Positions 1 to 7,013 of a DNA stretch of 12,833 nt are shown piece after piece. Positions within the stretch are counted from its first letter, which is position 1. Each line of letters begins with the position of its first letter. Under the pieces are notes generated by a model that had not been told where the DNA came from, searched no databases, and was given only the letters and a program-made list of their open reading frames with translations. The position numbers and the translations under genes are program-made. Location: contig CAZRNU010000089.1 in the NCBI GenBank assembly GCA_964601515.1, positions 1-12,833 on the forward strand. Direction: 5' to 3'. Origin of the DNA: PWND01 sp964601515. Its GTDB lineage: Bacteria > Bacteroidota > Bacteroidia > Bacteroidales > UBA7960.

Positions 1-768
1 ATTAGGATCAATAGGAGTGCCATCATACACTTCATGAACAATGTCAACACCTTCAGCTGCCAAAGCAATGTCAATACTCTCCGGTGCAGAACACATTGCA
101 AATAAATACCCGCCTCCCGCAACAAACTGTTGAATTTTTCTTGCAACATCTAGTTTTAAATCAGCAACTCTTTTATAGCCGAATCTTCTGGCCATTTCTT
201 CGGCAACTCTTATTTCTTCTCTGTACCATTGAGCTTCCCGGTATGCAAACCAAAATTTTCCGTATTGGCCTGTAAAATCTTCGTGATGAAGATGAAGCCA
301 ATCATACAATGGCAAAACACCATTTAATATTTCTGTATCATAAATAGCATCGTAAGGGATTTCAGCATAAGTAAGCGCAAGAGTAACTGCATCATCCCAT
401 GGTAGAGAATTTGGCGGTGTATAAACAGCAATTCGCGGCACTTTATGAAGTCTTATTTCAGACATGTTTATTTCAGGATCATTTACCTGTGTAATTATAG
501 CAGCAGCCTGAACATCTGCGATAACCTGATATGCAACGCCTTTGGAAATAAGTTCTCCTTCAAAAATGTTGTGATACGGAAACATAAAACTGCCGTCGCG
601 GTAGTTAAGCAACCAGCTGACTTCTACTTCATTTGTTAAAACAAAATATGCAATGCCGTATGCCTTAAGGTGGTTACTTTGAGTATTATCCATAGGAATA
701 AGGATAAATGCGGCTCTCGCATTTAAAGCAAGGACAATAAAGCATATTACTAACAGTACCTTCTTCAT
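1..768 (-). CDS. Secreted GATase1-like protein, 3'-truncated by window edge
   Basis: The first 256 residues of a minus-strand gene are present; the C-terminus lies beyond base 1. The ATG at 768-766 is chosen because the nearest upstream ATG (773) runs into a stop two codons later. The N-terminus MKKVLLVICFIVLALNARA is a signal peptide with a likely cut after ARA, so the protein is exported. The mature part starts FILIPMDNTQSNHLKAYGIA. Later come LPWDDAVTLALTYAEIPYD (about 125-143), LHLHHEDFTGQYGKFW (about 162-177) and AGGGYLFAMCSA (about 221-232), which resembles the nucleophile-elbow region of class I glutamine-amidotransferase-like folds with a possible Cys. From memory, close relatives in Bacteroidota are often labelled asparagine synthetase B, but I see no AsnB N-terminal-Cys glutaminase or ATP-pyrophosphatase motif and a periplasmic synthetase is implausible. 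Function unknown. It is divergent from the cyanophycinase-like gene. Confidence 0.75.
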   Translation of the reverse strand, partial: MKKVLLVICFIVLALNARAAFILIPMDNTQSNHLKAYGIAYFVLTNEVEVSWLLNYRDGSFMFPYHNIFEGELISKGVAYQVIADVQAAAIITQVNDPEINMSEIRLHKVPRIAVYTPPNSLPWDDAVTLALTYAEIPYDAIYDTEILNGVLPLYDWLHLHHEDFTGQYGKFWFAYREAQWYREEIRVAEEMARRFGYKRVADLKLDVARKIQQFVAGGGYLFAMCSAPESIDIALAAEGVDIVHEVYDGTPIDPN

Positions 769-790
769 ATCATATATAATTTTCTGCATA

Positions 791-798
791 CAAAGATA
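791..798 (-). promoter_or_regulatory. Candidate -7 element for the secreted GATase1-like gene
   Basis: On the minus strand this reads TATCTTTG, an exact match to the Bacteroidota -7 consensus TAnnTTTG. It lies 22 bases upstream of the ATG at 768, giving a predicted leader of about 18 nt. No clear -33 TTG is seen at the usual spacing. Confidence 0.5.
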
Positions 799-897
799 CA
801 AATTAGCAGTGAATTTTTCATTTATGGATATTATATAGAGAGGGAGAGAATATAAAATATTATTAGACTTTCATCGTTAGATTTGTTCATAAATGAC

Positions 898-905
898 TAA
901 TTTTG
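898..905 (+). promoter_or_regulatory. Candidate -7 element for the cyanophycinase-like gene
   Basis: TAATTTTG matches TAnnTTTG exactly and is followed by CCC. The predicted transcription start near 910 leaves a leader of about 18 nt before the ATG at 928. A TTTG at 882-885 is too close to serve as a normal -33 box. The same TTTTGCCC string recurs ahead of the CapA-like gene and alaS. Confidence 0.55.
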
Positions 906-927
906 CCCTTTATAAATTTAAAGCAAT

Positions 928-2229
928 ATGAAAATTCTGAACTTCCTTCTTGTAAACGTAATACTGATTTTTTGTTTTCAGCTGTCATACTCCCAAACAA
1001 TATACCGTATTGGGAATAGCAATGATGTTTCGTCTAACCCTCAATCGGGTGTTGTTCTAGCCGGTGGAGCTGAAGAAAATATACATGCAATGAAATGGTT
1101 TATTGAAAGAGCTGACGAAGGAGATATTGTAGTTTTATTGTTTGATGGTGATGATTTTTATAATGAATATTTTTATAATGAGGTTGGAATTAGAACCAAC
1201 TCAGTTACTACAATTATTGTATCATCTGTCGAAGAAGCCAATGATGATGCAGTTGAACAGTTAGTTTTAAATGCTGAGGCTTTGTTTATTGGCGGAGATA
1301 ATCAATGGGATATTCTTAGCAATTGGAAGGGAACAAAGCTATTTGATGCAATTAATTATCTTATTAATGACAAAGGAATTACAATTGCCGGTTCAAGCGC
1401 AGGAATGTCTATATTAGGTGAAGTGGTTTTTACTTCTCAATGGGGAAATGTATTGTCTTCAGCTGCTCTTGAAAACCCTTACAACTTTAAAATTAAATTT
1501 GATCGTGAAGTTCTTTCAGTGCCATTTCTTCAGAACACAATAACTGATACTCATTACAATAGGCCTCAAATTGATGGAATTGACAGGAAAGGCCGACATT
1601 TCACTTTTCTTGCTAGAATGGTTCACGATTGGGAATTGCCTGCAAAAGGCATTGCTGCAAATGAATATACAGCAATAACAATAGATCAAAATGGCGTTGC
1701 AAGAGTTTTTGGAGAATCTGCATTTGATGATTATGCTTATTTTCTTCAATCTTTTACAGGAGGTCCTGAGGTATGCACAAGTGTTGATTCTCTTACTTGG
1801 TATCAGGACGGCAAAGCTGTATTAGCATATAGAATAAAAGGCGACGAATATGGAAACAATACGTTTAGTTTATCTGACTGGGAAACAGGCAATGGTGGAG
1901 ATTGGTTTTATTGGTCAGTTAATAACGGCGTATTTAAGATTAATTACACTCCTCCTGTTGGGGTAAATTGTTGTGAAGAAAATGAAAATGACATAATTGT
2001 TTATCCTAATCCTGCAAATAGTTACTTAAGAATAGTTATTCCTGATAACAATTTTGAATCTGTTATAAAAATACTTAACCTCGAAGGAAGGGTAATATGG
2101 GAATCAATAATCCAAGATTCATCAATGAGTTCATTAACAATTGATGTAAGTGAGTTTAATGCGGGTTTGTATATGATACAAGTATTAAACTCAGGAACAT
2201 CTTATTCCAAAAAGTTGATTAAGCTTTAA
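928..2229 (+). CDS. Secreted cyanophycinase-like serine peptidase (S51) with T9SS sorting tail
   Basis: A complete 433-residue protein. Residues 1-22 (MKILNFLLVNVILIFCFQLSYS) form a signal peptide. Residues about 24-280 match the peptidase S51 / cyanophycinase fold: VVLAGGAEENIHAMKWF (42-58), GGDNQ (122-126), the nucleophile elbow GSSAG (155-159) with Ser157, DTHYNRPQIDGIDRKGRH (207-224) with likely catalytic His209, and a conserved ANEYTA (244-249) with Glu246 in the position of the third triad member. In the known family these enzymes cut beta-Asp-Arg links of cyanophycin or related peptides after an acidic residue. Residues about 355-433 are a type A T9SS C-terminal domain: YPNPANS (359-365), KILNLEGRVI, FNAGLYMIQV and a terminal KKLIKL, so the enzyme should cross the outer membrane and be released or anchored at the surface. 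The substrate is not predictable from sequence. It converges on dnaB with two bases between the stops. Confidence 0.88.
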   Translation: MKILNFLLVNVILIFCFQLSYSQTIYRIGNSNDVSSNPQSGVVLAGGAEENIHAMKWFIERADEGDIVVLLFDGDDFYNEYFYNEVGIRTNSVTTIIVSSVEEANDDAVEQLVLNAEALFIGGDNQWDILSNWKGTKLFDAINYLINDKGITIAGSSAGMSILGEVVFTSQWGNVLSSAALENPYNFKIKFDREVLSVPFLQNTITDTHYNRPQIDGIDRKGRHFTFLARMVHDWELPAKGIAANEYTAITIDQNGVARVFGESAFDDYAYFLQSFTGGPEVCTSVDSLTWYQDGKAVLAYRIKGDEYGNNTFSLSDWETGNGGDWFYWSVNNGVFKINYTPPVGVNCCEENENDIIVYPNPANSYLRIVIPDNNFESVIKILNLEGRVIWESIIQDSSMSSLTIDVSEFNAGLYMIQVLNSGTSYSKKLIKL

Positions 2230-2231
2230 TC

Positions 2232-3782
2232 CTAAAACGGAGGCTCGTCATCATCATTAATATCATTCATTCTTGAAGGCCTTGTCATAAAGTTTGATGA
2301 TGGCTCGTCATTGTTTGGCTCAAAATTCCCTGATGGTCTAAAACTTGTGTTGTTTGGCAAATAAGGAATAGGCTCATAGTCTGTGAATTTTGCCAGCTCG
2401 TTCATGAATGTGAGCTTAACTGTTCCCAATGCCCCATTTCTGTGTTTTGCAACTATAAGTTCGGCCATTCTTTCTGTTGAGTTGCCTTCCTCATCCTGAT
2501 GAATTTGATAATATTCAGGTCTGTAGATAAACAATACCATATCAGCATCCTGCTCAATAGCTCCTGATTCTCTAAGGTCGGAAAGGATTGGTCTTTTAGA
2601 ACCTGCTCTAGTTTCAACAGCCCTACTTAACTGCGATAGAGCAATTATTGGAACACCTAATTCCTTTGCAAGGCTCTTCATTGATCTTGATATATTGCTT
2701 ATTTCCTGCTCTCTATTTCCCTTGCCGTCGCTGCTTCCCGACATAAGCTGAAGATAGTCTATTATTACTAATTCAATGTTATGTTTTGCTTTTAACCTTC
2801 TGCATTTTGCTCTAAGCTCGAAAATTGTCAAAGCCGGAGTATCGTCAATATATAATGGAGCATCAGTAAGTGAAGCAATTCTTTCATTAAGAAGCTTCCA
2901 TTCATGGTCGGTCAATTGCCCTCTTCTAAGTTTGTCGGCAGCAATTTCAGATTCACTTGCAATTAGCCTTGTAACTAGCTGCACTGCAGTCATCTCCAGA
3001 GAAAATACAGCTGTAGGTCTTTTAAATTCAACAGCAACGTTTCTTGCCATGCTTAGAACAAAAGCTGTTTTACCCATACCCGGTCTAGCAGCCAATACAA
3101 CCAAGTCAGATTTTTGCCACCCGGCAGTAATTCTATCAAGATCTGTAAAACCTGTCGGAACACCCGTAATATGTCCTTCCTGAGTTTTTGCTTTTTCAAC
3201 ATTTTCAATTGCCTCCCTAATCAAACTTTTCATGTCTGAATAGCTTCTTCTTAGGTTGGTTTCGCTAACAGAGAACAGTCCTTGCTCAGCTTTGTCAAGA
3301 ATGTCAAAAACATCCTGACTGTCTTCGTATGAATCTTTAATAATTTCAGAAGATATTCTAATGAGCTCTCTCTGAATATATTTTTCAATTACTATTCTTG
3401 TATGAAATTCAATATTTGCAGCAGATGCAATTCGATTAGTCAGCTGAGAAATATAATATGCACCACCCACAAGCTCGAGTTCGCCTCTTTTCTGTAGTTC
3501 GCTGGTTAGTGTTAAGATATCTACCGGTTGAGAATTCTTAAATAGTTCACCTATTGCAGCGCAGATTCTTTGATGCGCTTCCTTATAAAATACTTCAGGC
3601 TTTACAATGTCAATTACATTGGTTAAGGCATCTTGTTCAAGAAGCATTGCTCCCAAAATTGCTTCCTCAAGGTCAATTGCCTGTGGTGGAATTCTTCCAT
3701 GGTCAGTATAATTTACTGATGATGAGACCTTTCTTGGAGTTCTGACTGTCGAATCTTTTATTTTTCTTTCTGGTGCATTCAT
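2232..3782 (-). CDS. dnaB: Replicative DNA helicase DnaB
   Basis: A complete 516-residue hexameric 5'-3' helicase that unwinds the replication fork and recruits primase. The N-terminal domain begins at PPQAIDLEEAILGAMLLEQ (32-50). The RecA-like C-terminal domain has Walker A ARPGMGKTA (232-240, Lys238), the catalytic-Glu strand FSLEM (260-264, Glu263), Walker B LVIIDYLQLM (338-347), the loop SQLSRAVETR (383-392), RPILSDLRESGAIEQDADMV (397-416) and the arginine-finger segment AKHRNG (445-450). Length is slightly above the family's usual 450-470 because of a roughly 30-residue basic N-terminal extension and a low-complexity Asn/Pro/Asp tail after about 475. No intein is present. The last residues, DINDDDEPPF, resemble the acidic tip of SSB. 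The start ATG at 3782-3780 is the only sensible one. The gene sits 102 bases downstream of the exonuclease gene, so it may be transcribed separately. Confidence 0.97.
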   Translation of the reverse strand: MNAPERKIKDSTVRTPRKVSSSVNYTDHGRIPPQAIDLEEAILGAMLLEQDALTNVIDIVKPEVFYKEAHQRICAAIGELFKNSQPVDILTLTSELQKRGELELVGGAYYISQLTNRIASAANIEFHTRIVIEKYIQRELIRISSEIIKDSYEDSQDVFDILDKAEQGLFSVSETNLRRSYSDMKSLIREAIENVEKAKTQEGHITGVPTGFTDLDRITAGWQKSDLVVLAARPGMGKTAFVLSMARNVAVEFKRPTAVFSLEMTAVQLVTRLIASESEIAADKLRRGQLTDHEWKLLNERIASLTDAPLYIDDTPALTIFELRAKCRRLKAKHNIELVIIDYLQLMSGSSDGKGNREQEISNISRSMKSLAKELGVPIIALSQLSRAVETRAGSKRPILSDLRESGAIEQDADMVLFIYRPEYYQIHQDEEGNSTERMAELIVAKHRNGALGTVKLTFMNELAKFTDYEPIPYLPNNTSFRPSGNFEPNNDEPSSNFMTRPSRMNDINDDDEPPF

Positions 3783-3786
3783 GCTT

Positions 3787-3794
3787 CAAAAATA
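3787..3794 (-). promoter_or_regulatory. Weak candidate -7 element close to dnaB start
   Basis: On the minus strand this reads TATTTTTG, matching TAnnTTTG, but it ends only four bases before the dnaB ATG. Transcription would start at or next to the start codon, implying a leaderless message or a chance match. Confidence 0.22.
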
Positions 3795-3867
3795 GATAAA
3801 CACATCTTTGTATTCATCAAAAAAATGAAATTATTTTATCAACAATGATTAAAACGGCTTATACAAG

Positions 3868-3888
3868 ATAACTTGCGCTATAAGTTAT
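3868..3888 (-). terminator. Possible weak hairpin at the end of the merR-ompA-exonuclease operon
   Basis: ATAACTT (3868-3874) and AAGTTAT (3882-3888) form a perfect 7-bp stem around a 7-nt loop. The structure overlaps the exonuclease stop codon (3887-3885). It is AT-rich and not directly followed by a T-run on the minus strand, so termination is uncertain. Confidence 0.25.
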
Positions 3889-4610
3889 ATAATATTTACC
3901 TGATCATCGGAAATCTCTCCCAGTTGTGTTAATTTCAGGTATAACCTTGCAGTTGTGATAACATCCTTGTTGCAATACTTTGCTATTCTTTCTAATTGAC
4001 CTTTATTATAATATACATCAGCAACCTGACTTCCATCAATATCATCCTTAGGACTTGGAATTCCAAAAACTGCAGCCAATAGGGCCAAAGATGTGTAGTT
4101 TTTTATATCTCCAAATTTCCATAACTCCATTGTATCAAGGAAGGGTGTTTCCCATGGCTTTTTGCCTGCATTATCTAATAAATAAGGTAGTTTGATGTTA
4201 TTGATAAGCAATCTTCTCGATAAGTAAGGAAAATCAAACTCTTTGCCGTTATGCGCGCAAAGAAAATGTGACTTTGTGTTGTAATGCGATTCAAGTAATT
4301 TGCAAAACTCCTGTAAAATTATCTTTTCATTATCGTTGTAGAATGCTTTAACTCTGAATGTAAGTCCGTTAGGCTCATGTCTGAAATAGCCTGCTGACAC
4401 ACAAATAATTTTTCCGAATTCAGAATAAATACCTGCTTTTTCAAAGAATAGCTCTTCAGTAGTTTTTGTTTCATCTTCTTTTTTTATCCGCTGTACTTTG
4501 TGCTCCCATAATGGTTTTAGAGCATCAGGTAACTCTTCAAAATTTTTATATACCGGAACAGTTTCCAGATCAATAAATAAAATGTTGTTGATGTTTATAT
4601 TTTCTTGCAT
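3885..4610 (-). CDS. DEDDy-type 3'-5' exonuclease, PolB-exonuclease-like
   Basis: A complete 241-residue protein without signal peptide, so cytoplasmic. It carries the DEDD exonuclease set: Exo I FIDLETV (12-18; Asp14, Glu16), Exo II HNGKEFDFPYLSRRL (120-134; Asp126) and Exo III YCNKDV (212-217; Tyr212 and Asp216, the YxxxD form that defines the DEDDy class). A further conserved stretch is FLDTMELWKFGDIKNY (157-172). This is the predicted 3'-5' exonuclease family related to the PolB exonuclease domain (Pfam PF10108 by recollection). It lacks a polymerase domain, so it is a stand-alone nuclease, probably in DNA repair or nucleic acid turnover; the physiological substrate is unknown. The start codon is 10 bases after the stop of the OmpA-family gene, so it is the last gene of a three-gene operon. 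No link between the nuclease and the envelope protein is evident apart from position. Confidence 0.87.
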   Translation of the reverse strand: MQENININNILFIDLETVPVYKNFEELPDALKPLWEHKVQRIKKEDETKTTEELFFEKAGIYSEFGKIICVSAGYFRHEPNGLTFRVKAFYNDNEKIILQEFCKLLESHYNTKSHFLCAHNGKEFDFPYLSRRLLINNIKLPYLLDNAGKKPWETPFLDTMELWKFGDIKNYTSLALLAAVFGIPSPKDDIDGSQVADVYYNKGQLERIAKYCNKDVITTARLYLKLTQLGEISDDQVNII

Positions 4611-4620
4611 ATTAAAAAGT

Positions 4621-6582
4621 TTAATCTATTACTTTAAACTCAGTTCGTCTGTTATTTGCTCTACCTTCTTCTGTAGTATTGCTATCAATAGGTTTAGTGT
4701 CGGCATACCCGTTATATGTTAGCCTGTTAATTTCAATTCCGTTTGCAATCAAGTAGTTATATACACTTCGTGCTCTGTTTTTTGAAAGTTCTAAATTATA
4801 GGCATATGATCCAACACTATCAGTATGTCCGCTTATTTCAATTTTTAATGTTGGATTTCTTTGTAAAAGAATTAGCAATCTTTGAAGTTCGGCAATAGAT
4901 TCAGAAAGCAAATCGAATTTTGCTGTTTCAAAGAAAATATTTTTTAATACAACAATTTCTCCGCCTTTTATCCTTTTTAAATAAATGTCACGGATATACG
5001 GATCTATGCTGCCTCTCGAATCAGTGTAATGGAAGTTTTCAGAATGGAATAAATATCCATCTTTGGAAACATTTAAACCAAGATTTAGCTCGGTTGGAAT
5101 AACTACAATAAACTCTCCAAATCTACTATCTGATTTTGATTTCATTATTGTCATATTATTTGATAAATCAATAAGCTCAAAATCTGCTTCCAGTCTTTGT
5201 TTTGTCTCGCTATCGTATACTATACCTTTCATGTATGTAATAGGGTCAGGGCGAGCTTCTTCGTAAAGTTCAAAGAAATAAATATCCATGTCTCCATAAC
5301 CTCCAAGCAGATCAGAAGCAAAGTAGGCCTCCATACCACTTGAGCTTACAAAAAGAGATATTTCATCAGCATGGGTGTTAATTGGATATCCTATGTTTAC
5401 CGGAGTTATCCACTCTCCGTGTTCATCTTTTCTGGTATAAAATAAATCTAATCCTCCCATGCCCGGATGATTATCTGATGCAAAATATAATGTTTGATTA
5501 TCAGGGTGTATGAAAGGGGACATTTCTCTTCCTGAAGTATTAATAACGTCTCCAAGGTTTTCAGGGGTAGTCCAAAATCCTTCTTCGTTTTTTTTTGTAA
5601 CCCATATATCCATGTGTCCTCTGTTTCCACTACGCCCACTCGTAAAGTAAAGTGTATTACCGTCAGACGATATAGATGGTTGAGAGTCCCATTTATTGGA
5701 ATTTACATTTGGCCCAAGATTTTGAGGAGATGACCACTGGTTGCCAATACGATATGAATAATATATGTCGCAACTTCCAAATCCCTCAGGCCTGCCACAA
5801 GCAGTAAAATATAGATGCCTGCCATCTGCTGTTATAGATTGAGCTCCTTCATTTCGAGGAGTATTTATTGGCTCTCCAAGGTTAACAGCCTCAGTCCATT
5901 TCCCATATTCTAAATAACTAATATAAAAATCTTCGTACTCCTTGCCATATATTAAATGTTCAGGGTTTGTTCGTGGTTGTTTTCGTGTAAATATCAGCGT
6001 TTGCCCGTCGGCAGTAAGCACAGGGCTATATTCAGCATACTCTGAATTAACTGCTGCTCCTAAATTATGTGGCTCAAAAGGAACCGGATTTTCAATCGCT
6101 GTGATTGCAAAATTGCAGTTATCAATGTATTTTTTTGCTTTAACAATCGATGAGCTGTGATTTGTTTTGTAATTTATAAAATTCTCAAGCGAGTTTTTTG
6201 CTTCTTTATATTGACCGGTTTTAAAGTATGACTCTCCTAGATAAAAATGTACTAAAAGGTAGAAATCAGGATTTATATCAACAGCTTTTTCTAAATAAAA
6301 AATAGCTTCTAAATGTTTTTCCTGCATTTGAAACACTTCGCTTAAAACAATATATGCCTCAATAAATTTCGTATCGTGGTCAATAGCTTTTTTGAATTCG
6401 ATTTCTGCCTGAGCATATAATAAAAGATTAAAATTCTCAACTCCTCTTTCAAATGCTGCTTTTGCTTTTTTATTTCTTGAAGTAAGCTGCTGTTGTGAAA
6501 ATGCACTTGAGCTAATTGTGAACAATAAAACAATTATCAGAAATTTTTTAAGGTATGTTGTTCCCATTTTTGTTTTCTCCAT
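4621..6582 (-). CDS. TPR / PD40 propeller / OmpA-family envelope protein (PorE-like layout)
   Basis: A 653-residue exported protein. The N-terminal signal peptide ends near SSSAFSQ (24-30); no lipobox Cys follows, so it should be cut by signal peptidase I. Residues about 36-160 form TPR repeats (for example AKAAFERGVENFNLLLYAQA, then YLGESYFKTGQYKEAKNSL). Residues about 170-440 hold repeated PD40/WD40-like propeller blades with the pattern SPxLTxDGxTLxFT or similar (185-200, 248-260, 301-315, 353-368). Residues about 448-535 look like a carboxypeptidase-regulatory-type beta domain. The C-terminus (about 545-653) is an OmpA-type peptidoglycan-binding domain with ISGHTDSVG (583-591), LSKNRARSVYNYL (599-611) and NNRRTEF (643-649). 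This domain order matches PorE of the T9SS, which is however a lipoprotein; Bacteroidota have many paralogues. An internal ATG at 6567 (MGTTYLKKF), preceded by GGAG, is an alternative start that still leaves a signal peptide. Confidence 0.9.
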   Translation of the reverse strand: MEKTKMGTTYLKKFLIIVLLFTISSSAFSQQQLTSRNKKAKAAFERGVENFNLLLYAQAEIEFKKAIDHDTKFIEAYIVLSEVFQMQEKHLEAIFYLEKAVDINPDFYLLVHFYLGESYFKTGQYKEAKNSLENFINYKTNHSSSIVKAKKYIDNCNFAITAIENPVPFEPHNLGAAVNSEYAEYSPVLTADGQTLIFTRKQPRTNPEHLIYGKEYEDFYISYLEYGKWTEAVNLGEPINTPRNEGAQSITADGRHLYFTACGRPEGFGSCDIYYSYRIGNQWSSPQNLGPNVNSNKWDSQPSISSDGNTLYFTSGRSGNRGHMDIWVTKKNEEGFWTTPENLGDVINTSGREMSPFIHPDNQTLYFASDNHPGMGGLDLFYTRKDEHGEWITPVNIGYPINTHADEISLFVSSSGMEAYFASDLLGGYGDMDIYFFELYEEARPDPITYMKGIVYDSETKQRLEADFELIDLSNNMTIMKSKSDSRFGEFIVVIPTELNLGLNVSKDGYLFHSENFHYTDSRGSIDPYIRDIYLKRIKGGEIVVLKNIFFETAKFDLLSESIAELQRLLILLQRNPTLKIEISGHTDSVGSYAYNLELSKNRARSVYNYLIANGIEINRLTYNGYADTKPIDSNTTEEGRANNRRTEFKVID

Positions 6583-6594
6583 TTATTTTATTAA

Positions 6595-6933
6595 TCAATC
6601 TTTTATGCCTTTTCTAACATCCAACAAAAAGTCTTCAATTTTTTTGAGTGATTTTATTATTTCAAATTCTTTGAGTGTATCTTCAGGATTCTTTTTTAAT
6701 TTTTCCTTGGCGCCGTTTAATGTATAACCTCTTTCTTTAACAAGATTGTATATTATATGAAAATTATCTAAATCTTTTTTCGTGAAAAGCCTATTGCCCT
6801 TCTTGTTCTTGTGGGGTTTTATAATATCAAATTCCTTTTCCCAAAAACGGATTAAAGAAGTGTTTACATCAAACATTTTGGCTACTTCACCTATGGTGTA
6901 GTATATTCTTTCATCTATTGGCAAGTGTTCCAT
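6595..6933 (-). CDS. Short MerR-family transcriptional regulator
   Basis: A 112-residue DNA-binding protein. YYTIGEVAKMFDVNTSLIRF (11-30) is the MerR helix-turn-helix, followed by WEKEFDIIKPHKNKKGNRLF (31-50), the wing with its conserved NRxF, and TKKDLDNFHIIYNLVKERGY (51-70). The remaining helix (about 74-112) is Lys/Glu-rich and could dimerise as a coiled coil. There is no effector-binding domain, so this is a minimal MerR of the kind common in Bacteroidota; its inducer and targets are unknown. The start is set at the ATG 6933-6931: the reading frame extends upstream to 6951 but only to a TTG, and homologues as I remember them begin close to the HTH. It is the first gene of the operon with the OmpA-family gene (12-base gap) and the exonuclease gene, and is divergent from the CapA-like gene, so autoregulation from the shared intergenic region is possible. 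Confidence 0.9.
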   Translation of the reverse strand: MEHLPIDERIYYTIGEVAKMFDVNTSLIRFWEKEFDIIKPHKNKKGNRLFTKKDLDNFHIIYNLVKERGYTLNGAKEKLKKNPEDTLKEFEIIKSLKKIEDFLLDVRKGIKD

Positions 6934-6985
6934 ATTTAATTTTGCTAACAATTTGTAAAATTACAAAATATGAGGTTGTAATTAC

Positions 6986-6993
6986 TATTTTTG
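6986..6993 (+). promoter_or_regulatory. Candidate -7 element for the CapA-like gene
   Basis: TATTTTTG matches TAnnTTTG and is followed by CCC. Transcription would start near 6998, leaving 16-22 nt before the two possible ATG codons at 7014 and 7020. No convincing -33 TTG is seen at the usual spacing. Confidence 0.55.
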
Positions 6994-7013
6994 CCCATCA
7001 AATAAAACAATTA

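Noticed and set aside
2776..3183. 135-codon plus-strand frame inside dnaB
   Set aside because: Antisense shadow of the helicase motor domain, with no motif of its own.
2232..3782. Intein or split in DnaB
   Set aside because: DnaB is a common intein host, but the Walker A, Walker B and following motifs run continuously at normal spacing.
6934..6951. Longer MerR frame starting at 6951
   Set aside because: The codon is TTG, and the ATG at 6933 gives the expected short N-terminus before the helix-turn-helix.
6918..7013. Longer CapA-like frame starting at 6918
   Set aside because: It begins with TTG, lies inside the divergent merR gene and upstream of the predicted promoter; a lipoprotein signal begins properly at 7014 or 7020.
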